Shown here: piece after piece, positions 7,062-10,977 of the stretch
How positions within the stretch are numbered: the stretch's first letter is position 1
Layout of the letters: each line of letters opens with the position of its first letter
Assembly (NCBI GenBank): GCA_031268125.1
Contig: JAIRXT010000251.1
Location: 1-10,977, forward strand
DNA length: 10,977 nucleotides
Source of the DNA: Treponema sp.
GTDB taxonomy: Bacteria; Spirochaetota; Spirochaetia; Treponematales; Breznakiellaceae
Direction: 5' to 3'
The notes under the pieces: generated by a model
Databases searched by the model: none
Told to the model about the DNA's origin: nothing
What the model saw: the letters and a program-made list of their open reading frames with translations, nothing else
Program-made: the position numbers and the translations under genes

Positions 7062-7098
7062 CAGCTTGCTGCGCTTCGCGCATAAAACAGGCTGCTAG
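7058..7098. terminator. Inverted repeat across two convergent stop codons
   Basis: CTAGCAGC (7058-7065) and GCTGCTAG (7091-7098) are perfect 8-base arms with a 25-base loop. Each arm contains the TAG stop of one of the facing genes, aroC and the XRE regulator. Inside the loop a second stem, TGCGC-TTC-GCGCA, can form. There is no long T tract on either side, so intrinsic termination would be weak. The location between convergent genes suggests a two-way transcription end or a 3'-end stabilising hairpin. Confidence 0.45.
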
Positions 7099-7451
7099 CA
7101 GCCCATACCCGAATCGCCGGAATCTCCGCCGTTTTGCAGTTCCAAAAGCTGGTCTATCTGTTTAAGGGCGTAGTCCTGGAAGCTGGGATTTAGCTCTTTG
7201 AAAAGCGCGACGATCCGTTCCAGTTTGAGTTCCGGGGTGGTATTGAACATCCTGCCTTCACCGGTTTGCAGCCAGTGTTTGTCGGCCCCAAAGACGGAAC
7301 ATATCAGTTGGATGAGCCGTTCATTAACCCGCCGGTTCCCCAGCTCTATCTCCGCAAGGTAGCCGTTGGATATGTAAACAGCCTTGGCAAAATTGACCTG
7401 GGACATTTTAACAGCCTGTCTTATGGCTTTGATACGCTCATTAACGGACAT
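7095..7451 (-). CDS. XRE-family helix-turn-helix repressor
   Basis: A 118-residue phage-repressor-like regulator. The HTH_3/Cro-CI domain covers about residues 4-61: VNERIKAIRQAVKMSQVNFA, then AVYISNGYLAEIELGNRRVNERLI, where the second part holds the recognition helix, followed by ICSVFGADKHWLQTGEG, a C-terminal HTH motif common in such regulators. Residues about 84-106, LFKELNPSFQDYALKQIDQLLELQ, form an amphipathic tail likely used for oligomerisation. The ATG at 7451 is chosen because MSVNERIKAIRQ is the usual beginning and GGTGGA lies seven bases upstream; ATGs at 7466 and 7490 are also in frame. Base composition is more A+T-rich than its neighbours. It faces aroC tail to tail and diverges from the small gene at 7617. 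The shared inverted repeats in the spacer suggest it represses both itself and that gene. Confidence 0.85.
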   Translation of the reverse strand: MSVNERIKAIRQAVKMSQVNFAKAVYISNGYLAEIELGNRRVNERLIQLICSVFGADKHWLQTGEGRMFNTTPELKLERIVALFKELNPSFQDYALKQIDQLLELQNGGDSGDSGMGC

Positions 7452-7473
7452 ACTATCTTCCACCATACTATGG

Positions 7474-7487
7474 CGAAACTCACTATG
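7474..7487 (-). promoter_or_regulatory. Possible repressor promoter with operator half-site
   Basis: On the minus strand CATAGT (7487 to 7482) can serve as a -10 element, and it is directly followed by GAGTTTCG (7481 to 7474). That 8-mer is the same half-site found on both sides of the small-gene promoter at 7553-7600. The site lies about 23 bases before the chosen XRE start, as expected for self-repression. No good -35 is visible, so the promoter itself is uncertain. The half-site match is seen directly in the sequence. Confidence 0.45.
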
Positions 7488-7523
7488 CAAGCGGTATTTT
7501 TCTTTAAGCTAGGGAATCAGCCC

Positions 7524-7552
7524 GCTGTTCGGCGCGCCGTGCCGGCAACAGC
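7524..7552. repeat. GC-rich inverted repeat in the divergent spacer
   Basis: GCTGTT (7524-7529) and AACAGC (7547-7552) enclose the perfect 10-base palindrome CGGCGCGCCG (7530-7539). It lies between the two divergent promoters and contrasts with the A+T-rich sequence on both sides. It may insulate the two transcription units or form a hairpin in the repressor leader if that transcript starts further upstream. No protein is known to bind it. Confidence 0.4.
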
Positions 7553-7600
7553 TTGACGAAACTCTCATAAAAAAATATATTTCTCTCTTAGAGAGTTTCG
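7553..7600 (+). promoter_or_regulatory. Promoter of the small gene flanked by operator repeats
   Basis: TTGACG (7553-7558), a 17-base spacer and TATATT (7576-7581) form a near-ideal sigma-70 promoter, with transcription expected to begin near 7588. CGAAACTCTC (7557-7566) overlaps the -35 box, and its perfect reverse complement GAGAGTTTCG (7591-7600) lies just after the start point. A nested CTCTC-TTA-GAGAG (7583-7595) covers the start itself. Blocking either arm would stop transcription, so this looks like an operator pair for the adjacent XRE repressor. The repressor link is inferred from position and from a third copy of the half-site at 7474-7481. Confidence 0.7.
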
Positions 7601-7616
7601 CAAGGGGGAATGATCG

Positions 7617-7802
7617 ATGAATAATGCGGCGGAGGCCGAAAAACTGGATCAACTGCTCACAAAATTTCCCCGGCTCTCCATCGAAAACCAGCAGTACATA
7701 ACGGGTTTAATAAAAGGTCTAAAGCACGCGCAAAAAACCGCTGCGGCGGCGCTTCCCGAGTCCGGCATTGAATTTGCGGGACAGAATGAAAACTTAGGGT
7801 AA
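7617..7802 (+). CDS. Small protein resembling the tail of the XRE repressor
   Basis: A 61-residue open frame with a good ribosome site (AAGGGGG at 7602-7608, eight bases before the ATG) and a strong promoter just upstream. It has no signal peptide, membrane segment or helix-turn-helix. Residues 17-39, FPRLSIENQQYITGLIKGLKHAQ, align without gaps to repressor residues 84-106, with identical F, L, Q, Y, I, L and Q positions. The motif resembles the C-terminal oligomerisation helix common in XRE-type regulators. The rest is a short acidic N-terminus and an Ala/Gly-rich C-terminus. A role as a partner or antagonist that pairs with the repressor tail is an inference. Alternatively it could be the remnant of a second regulator that lost its DNA-binding half; the intact promoter, operators and ribosome site argue against mere decay. 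It faces mtaB at its 3' end. Confidence 0.7.
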   Translation: MNNAAEAEKLDQLLTKFPRLSIENQQYITGLIKGLKHAQKTAAAALPESGIEFAGQNENLG

Positions 7803-7816
7803 CAGCCCAATAACCG

Positions 7817-7847
7817 GGATTTTTGCCTTATCCGTGCGAAAAAATCC
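7817..7847. terminator. Possible two-way terminator between small gene and mtaB
   Basis: GGATTTTT (7817-7824) pairs perfectly with AAAAATCC (7840-7847) over a 15-base loop. It sits in the 54-base gap between the convergent small gene and mtaB. The stem is A+T-rich rather than GC-rich and no T run follows the closed stem, so it is a weak terminator candidate judged mainly by position. Confidence 0.35.
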
Positions 7848-7856
7848 GCAGGAGCG

Positions 7857-9299
7857 CTAAAGGGTATCCCCCAGGGCGTCAAAATCCCCCAGAGAAAGAG
7901 TCCGCCCCCCCTGCGGGGAAGGAAGCCCGGGGGGAATTTCCCGGATACGGCAGCGAAGAACGGCGCCGGGCGGCGGGTCCCCGGCCGGCCGGGAAACGAG
8001 GAGTTTCAGGTAATTTTCGCTGGTGGCGGCGCACAGCCCCTCCGGGGGAACGGTACCCTTGTACTCGGGGATCAGTTCCACCTCCCTGCCTATCCAGCGG
8101 CGTATGTAGTTTTGGCGGCCCCGGCGGGCCAGGTCCAGAAGCCGGTCCGCCCGGATACGTATTTCCCGCTGGGGAAGACGCCCCGTAAAGTTCCACGCGG
8201 GGGTTCCGGGCCGGGGAGAATAGGGAAACACATGAATCCAGGCGAAGTCCGCCCGTTCGCAGAGTTCCACGGTCTTTTCAAAATCATCATCGTCCTCCCC
8301 CGGAAACCCCACAATGATGTCGCAGGCCAGAAAAGGGTCATCCCTAAGCCGCCGTAATTGGGAAACCGCCTGTTCAACCTTTTCCGGGCCGTAGGGCCGG
8401 CCCATCCGCTCCAGAATCCGCCTGCTGCCGGACTGGACCGAAAGGTGGAAGTGGGGCCGCAGCCGCCCGTCGGCCAGGGGCAGGGCCCCGGTTATCTCCT
8501 CCGGTTCCAGGGAGGAAAGCCGCAGCCTGATCCGCTCCGTTCCCCCCAAAAGCCGGTTCAGAAGCCCCCCCAAGTCCAGGGGGGCCTTCCCCTCCCCCGC
8601 CGGGAAAGCGTAGCGGCAGATATTCACCCCTGTAAGCACCGCCTCCGCACAGCCGCCCCGCTCCAGGGCCCGGAGCCGCCTCAGCGCCTCCTCCGGGGGA
8701 AGACTCACACTCCCCCCCCGGGCAAGCCTTACCCTGCAATAGGTACAGCGGCCGTCGCAGCCGTCCTGGATCTTCAAAAAACCCCGGGTATGAAAGGAAA
8801 ATCCGGCGGGGGCAAAGCGGAAACGACCGCCGGCGGACCCGCCGTCAAGCTCCAACACCCAGGCCCGGATAAGATCGGGAAGATTTTCCCGGCCCCCGGC
8901 AATACCCTCCGCAAGACGGCGGGGCAGATCCAGCAGGGCGCTTTTCCCGTCCGCACCGATGATAAAGAGCCGGCCGCCCTCCCCCAGGGCCTCCAGTTCT
9001 TTGGGATCAAGCTGGGCATAGCAGCCGGTTACCAGCACACAGGCACCGTCCCGCAGGGCGGAACGGATATACCGGCGGGCCTTCTGTTCCGCCATTGAAG
9101 TAACCGTGCAGGTATTCAGGACCATAAGGCGCCGTTCCGGCGGCCGTTCCGGCGGCCGTTCCGGCGGGGCCCCGTCTTCGGGGACTCCGGCCTCCCAGGG
9201 AATCACGGGAAAACCTTCCCGGCGAAAGGCATCGGCCACCGCCTCGCCCTCCACCTGGTTCAGCTTACAACCAAGGGTATGAATAGAGAAAACAAACAT
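7857..9299 (-). CDS. mtaB: MtaB-type tRNA methylthiotransferase (radical SAM)
   Basis: This 480-residue radical-SAM enzyme belongs to the MiaB/MtaB family. MtaB adds a methylthio group to N6-threonylcarbamoyladenosine at tRNA position 37 (ms2t6A). The N-terminal UPF0004 domain has its three cluster cysteines: C11 in TLGCKLNQ, C64 in LNTCTVTS and C93 in TGCYAQ. The radical-SAM cluster is C181, C185, C188 in QDGCDGRCTYCRVRLARG. LTGVNICRY, LRLSSLEPEEI, HLSVQSGS and DIIVGFPGE follow, as in MtaB. HTLGCKLNQ and TYCRVRLARG favour MtaB over MiaB (which has CNNFCTYC and EVVLLGQNV). The ~65-residue C-terminus after IGREVEL looks like a TRAM-type RNA-binding segment. Three PPER repeats (residues 45-56) enlarge the loop before NTC. 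The ATG at 9299 has AGAGG five bases upstream. It is the last gene of the bactofilin-TPR-mtaB run, 32 bases after the TPR gene. Confidence 0.9.
   Translation of the reverse strand: MFVFSIHTLGCKLNQVEGEAVADAFRREGFPVIPWEAGVPEDGAPPERPPERPPERRLMVLNTCTVTSMAEQKARRYIRSALRDGACVLVTGCYAQLDPKELEALGEGGRLFIIGADGKSALLDLPRRLAEGIAGGRENLPDLIRAWVLELDGGSAGGRFRFAPAGFSFHTRGFLKIQDGCDGRCTYCRVRLARGGSVSLPPEEALRRLRALERGGCAEAVLTGVNICRYAFPAGEGKAPLDLGGLLNRLLGGTERIRLRLSSLEPEEITGALPLADGRLRPHFHLSVQSGSRRILERMGRPYGPEKVEQAVSQLRRLRDDPFLACDIIVGFPGEDDDDFEKTVELCERADFAWIHVFPYSPRPGTPAWNFTGRLPQREIRIRADRLLDLARRGRQNYIRRWIGREVELIPEYKGTVPPEGLCAATSENYLKLLVSRPAGDPPPGAVLRCRIREIPPGLPSPQGGRTLSLGDFDALGDTL
9132..9167 (-). repeat. Triple 12-base tandem repeat in mtaB (PPER x3)
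   Basis: Three perfect copies of the plus-strand unit CCGTTCCGGCGG lie end to end and encode PPER-PPER-PPER in MtaB residues 45-56. Related proteins go from the first cysteine motif to NTC in roughly 35-40 residues; here it is 53, and the repeat accounts for most of the difference. Perfect identity of the copies points to recent slippage expansion. The frame is unchanged. Confidence 0.85.
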
Positions 9300-9331
9300 C
9301 TTAGCCTCTGCCGCAGCGGAAATCAGGAAAC

Positions 9332-10015
9332 TCAGCGCGGGCGCAGAGTCTGGCGGACCCGGTCAAGCCCCCGCTGGGCATCGGTAAGCTGGGGGTCCAG
9401 GGCCAGAGCCCGCTCATAAGCCGCCGCAGCCTCCGCCACGTCCGCAGAATCCCCGGCATTTTCCCGGGCATAGGCCAGGCGAGTCCACCACAGGGCATTC
9501 CCCGGCAGCCAGTGTACCGCGGTGGAAAGGGCAATATCCGCATGACGGTAGCGGCCCAGCCGGATGTAGATCTCCCCCAAAAAGTAGTAGACCATATCAA
9601 TACGCTGGCCTTCGGGGGCCAGGTTAATATACTCCTGAAAATACTGCAGAGCCTCGTTGTTGCGGCCTTCGTAGTAGTTGATTTCCCCCAGAACCTCGAT
9701 GATCCGGACATCGTAGCGGTTAATAGCCCGGCCCGCCTGGGCATACCCCAGGGCTTCCTGAAAGCGGTTCAGACGAAGAAGACTCCAGCAGATGACCACA
9801 TGGGAATCCATATTATTGGGATTCTGGGCCAGCTCTGCCCTGCATATATTCACAGCCCGCTCATAGTTGCCGTTCCGGTATTCCATCAGGGCGTCGGGCC
9901 GGTTCTGGGCCCCAAGAAACAGCGGTAAAACCAGAAAAAACACCGGCATAACAGCCCGGAACAGGGGGAAAAAGCCCGGTAAAAAAGCATCAAAATGACC
10001 CGTAATTGTTTTCAT
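9332..10015 (-). CDS. Exported tetratricopeptide-repeat protein
   Basis: A 227-residue protein with a signal-peptide-like N-terminus (AVMPVFFLVLPLFLGA, residues about 21-36, probable cleavage before Q37) and about five TPR units. The units begin near PDALMEYRNGNYERAVNICR, SHVVICWSLLRLNRFQEALG, IIEVLGEINYYEGRNNEALQ, MVYYFLGEIYIRLGRYRHAD and LWWTRLAYARENAGD...AAAAYERALALDP. The protein probably acts in the periplasm as a scaffold or adaptor; no catalytic domain is visible, and there is no lipobox cysteine. The ATG at 10015 overlaps the bactofilin stop as ATGA, which decides the start against one ten codons upstream. Tight coupling to bactofilin suggests a shared role in envelope or cell-shape organisation, which is inference. 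mtaB follows after a short gap. Confidence 0.85.
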   Translation of the reverse strand: MKTITGHFDAFLPGFFPLFRAVMPVFFLVLPLFLGAQNRPDALMEYRNGNYERAVNICRAELAQNPNNMDSHVVICWSLLRLNRFQEALGYAQAGRAINRYDVRIIEVLGEINYYEGRNNEALQYFQEYINLAPEGQRIDMVYYFLGEIYIRLGRYRHADIALSTAVHWLPGNALWWTRLAYARENAGDSADVAEAAAAYERALALDPQLTDAQRGLDRVRQTLRPR

Positions 10016-10377
10016 AGCCCAGGGTTTTTCCCGGCCATCGTACACAGTCCGTTAAACAAACATCCGGTTTCCATCAGAATCTCCGGGGCCGTCACATTCC
10101 CCAGGAGCTTCCCGGTTACGGTAAGTTCCACCTTTTCGGAAGCCGTTACATTCCCCTTGACCTGCCCCCGGATCACCACACGGGAGGCGTTGATATTGGC
10201 ATCCACCACCGCCTCCTCGTCGATTACCAAAAGCCCCTGGGCGTCAATCTCTCCGGACAGCTTCCCCCGGAGAAGGAACGATTTTTCAAAATTCAATATC
10301 CCGGAAAAGTCAATATCCGCCGAAAGAATCGTATCAAAATTTTCATCTTCCGGCATCTCATTACGCAATTCTGTCAT
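10012..10377 (-). CDS. Bactofilin-family polymer-forming cytoskeletal protein
   Basis: A 121-residue bactofilin (formerly DUF583/CcmA-like). Bactofilins form a right-handed beta-helix that polymerises without nucleotide into filaments or patches at the membrane and help set cell shape. The product begins MTELRNEMPEDENFDTILSA, and the core (about 20-110) shows repeating short strands and glycine turns: FLLRGKLSGEIDAQGLLVIDEEAVVDANI, VVIRGQVKGNVTASEKVELTV, GKLLGNVTAPEILMETGCLFNG. The family hallmarks G-x-V-x-G-N-V-T-A and I-x-M-E-x-G are present. The ATG at 10377 has AAGGG a few bases upstream. The frame is open for 92 more codons to 10653, but that part is Cys/Pro-rich, unlike bactofilin, and overlaps palindromes. 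It is the first gene of a three-gene run and is translationally coupled to the TPR gene. Confidence 0.9.
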   Translation of the reverse strand: MTELRNEMPEDENFDTILSADIDFSGILNFEKSFLLRGKLSGEIDAQGLLVIDEEAVVDANINASRVVIRGQVKGNVTASEKVELTVTGKLLGNVTAPEILMETGCLFNGLCTMAGKNPGL

Positions 10378-10450
10378 AGAACCCTTCCCATTTTGAAAAT
10401 CGCACAGTCCCGGACCGGCGATTCCGGACCGCAAAACAAAAACAACCGGG

Positions 10451-10475
10451 GCTGTTCCAAAATTTTTGGAACAGC
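10451..10475. repeat. Perfect 25-base palindrome in the bactofilin leader
   Basis: Arms GCTGTTCCAAAA (10451-10462) and TTTTGGAACAGC (10464-10475) flank a single central T. The palindrome lies 73 bases before the bactofilin start. The first 11 bases recur at 3549-3559 before the aldo/keto reductase, and a related hairpin with TCCCAAAA arms lies at 10867-10889. It may be a regulator operator or one copy of a dispersed palindromic repeat; the near-zero loop makes a standard terminator less likely. Confidence 0.75.
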
Positions 10476-10702
10476 AACCTTTAACTATTATCGGTTCACC
10501 ACAAGGAAATTCAGGAATGTATGCCAAATTTATGCAACAAGGGACCCCGGGAACATGCTCCCGGCATTGCCGTAGTTTCGGAACAAGCTCAACCGGAATA
10601 AATTTAGTCCCTCCCGGATGACACGTCAAGGGCCGGCAGGGAGCGGCCGGCAATTCTCATTTTAACCATTCCACAACGAAAAGGCGCCGATAACGGTTTC
10701 TT

Positions 10703-10733
10703 GGGGTCCTGTCAGGGGGAAAACAGGGGCCCC
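10703..10733 (+). repeat. GC-rich hairpin of unknown role
   Basis: GGGGTCCTGT (10703-10712) can pair with ACAGGGGCCCC (10723-10733) through one wobble and one bulged G, with a ten-base loop. No gene ends immediately before it on either strand and the T run at 10743 is some distance away, so it cannot be called a terminator. It could lie in the long bactofilin leader if that transcript starts far upstream. Confidence 0.35.
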
Positions 10734-10831
10734 TTCCCCTCGTTTTTCCCAGCCGGCAGGAAAGCTGATAAATTTTTTACGGCTCTTTTTGGATTTGGAA
10801 TTTTGAATTCGAAATTGCTGGTTGCTGCTCT

Positions 10832-10859
10832 TTGCTTAATTCCATAACCGCAGTATATC
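10832..10859 (+). promoter_or_regulatory. Possible promoter reading toward the right edge
   Basis: TTGCTT (10832-10837), a 16-base spacer and TATATC (10854-10859) make a moderate sigma-70-like promoter. The predicted start near 10866 coincides with the first base-paired arm of a three-hairpin array that ends in a terminator-like stem at 10927-10954. No coding start follows within the window. Spacing and partial consensus are the only support. Confidence 0.3.
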
Positions 10860-10866
10860 GAGGCTT

Positions 10867-10906
10867 TCCCAAAACTTCAGTTTTTGGGAGACAGGCTTTG
10901 CCTGTC
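10867..10906 (+). repeat. Two adjacent hairpins near the right edge
   Basis: The first stem is TCCCAAAA (10867-10874) with TTTTGGGA (10882-10889); an inner alternative pairs AAAACT with AGTTTT and leaves one bulged T. The second is GACAGGC-TTT-GCCTGTC (10890-10906), perfect 7-base arms directly abutting the first. Together with the next stem they may be the folded body of a small RNA or part of a dispersed intergenic repeat. Confidence 0.5.
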
Positions 10907-10926
10907 CAGCTACCCTGATTTTAATA

Positions 10927-10954
10927 GAAAAAGCGGGTTTTAGACCGCTTTTTC
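10927..10954. terminator. Two-way intrinsic-terminator-like stem
   Basis: GAAAAAGCGG (10927-10936) and CCGCTTTTTC (10945-10954) are perfect 10-base arms with an eight-base loop. The GCGG core flanked by A and T tracts gives a U-run on either strand, the form of a bidirectional rho-independent terminator. It could end a leftward gene located beyond the window, or a short rightward transcript beginning near 10866. Confidence 0.6.
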
Positions 10955-10977
10955 GGAAGCCAATCCCAAAACTAACC

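Larger units (their letters stand above)
10378..10977. other. 600-base region without a credible gene
   Basis: No frame here has protein-like composition with a proper start. The 60-codon plus-strand frame at 10393-10575 and the upstream extension of bactofilin both cross palindromes and lack family similarity that I can recognise. The region is more A+T-rich than the coding blocks. It contains CCGGACCG twice in direct orientation (10410-10417, 10424-10431), the palindrome at 10451-10475, a GC-rich hairpin at 10703-10733, and a promoter-like and three-hairpin array at 10832-10954. A convincing bactofilin promoter was not found; it should lie somewhere upstream of 10377 on the minus strand. 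Confidence 0.6.

Noticed and set aside
7610..7624. Four-codon frame (MIDE) overlapping the small gene start
   Set aside because: It could be an upstream mini-frame, but its ATG lies only one base after the Shine-Dalgarno, so it is probably chance.
8358..9098. Plus-strand open frame of 246 codons opposite mtaB
   Set aside because: It is antisense to MtaB with all cluster cysteines conserved and has low-complexity composition.
9132..9167. Possible CRISPR-like repeats from the three 12-base copies in mtaB
   Set aside because: The units are contiguous, without spacers, in frame and coding; this is a tandem expansion.
10393..10575. 60-codon plus-strand frame near the bactofilin leader
   Set aside because: There is no ribosome site or motif, and it runs across direct repeats and the palindrome.
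10378..10653. Upstream extension of the bactofilin frame by 92 codons
   Set aside because: It is Cys/Pro-rich, unlike bactofilin, and includes a 25-base palindrome; the ATG at 10377 has a ribosome site and a family-like N-terminus.

Overview
The window reads as a chromosomal segment of a GC-rich spirochaete, most likely a treponeme (Treponema or a related genus of the termite-gut type). This is inferred from the ruvA-ruvB-queA order, the RuvA N-terminus MFNSIRG, the bactofilin/TPR/MiaB-like cluster and the style of the XRE regulator. No rRNA or tRNA is present, so the placement is not firm. Most coding sequence is very GC-rich. Three stretches are visibly richer in A+T: about 3430-3640, 7380-7850 and 10290-10977. 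These hold nearly all the regulatory signals.

Left block (1-3346, minus strand): a housekeeping operon read as ruvA, ruvB, queA, then a DMT/EamA transporter that runs off the left edge. RuvA and RuvB form the Holliday-junction branch-migration motor. QueA makes epoxyqueuosine in tRNA. The transporter start overlaps the queA stop (ATGA). A 290-base divergent spacer (3347-3636) carries a possible promoter and several short inverted repeats.

Middle block (3637-7061, plus strand): an aldo/keto reductase with two C-terminal 4Fe-4S motifs, a PfkB-type sugar kinase (probably fructokinase) and aroC (chorismate synthase), the last two overlapping by ATGA. AroC has an unusual internal insertion of about 50 residues. 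Its DNA holds three successive inverted repeats, which resembles a palindromic element captured in frame.

Regulatory island (7062-7856): an XRE-family repressor (minus) and a divergent 61-residue small protein (plus). The promoter of the small gene (TTGACG, 17-base spacer, TATATT) is bracketed by a perfect 10-base inverted repeat. Eight bases of that arm recur next to the repressor's own possible promoter. The small protein matches the C-terminal tail of the repressor with the same residue spacing but has no DNA-binding domain. The pair therefore looks like a repressor plus a tail-only partner or anti-repressor, and is the best candidate for an undescribed system here.

Right block (7857-10377, minus strand): an operon read as bactofilin, an exported TPR protein, then mtaB (tRNA ms2t6A methylthiotransferase). 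The first two overlap by ATGA. The last 600 bases (10378-10977) show no credible gene. They contain a perfect 25-base palindrome, several hairpins and a terminator-like structure, with a possible promoter for a small RNA. Two tRNA-modification genes in the window, queA and mtaB, both carry in-frame 12-base tandem repeats.
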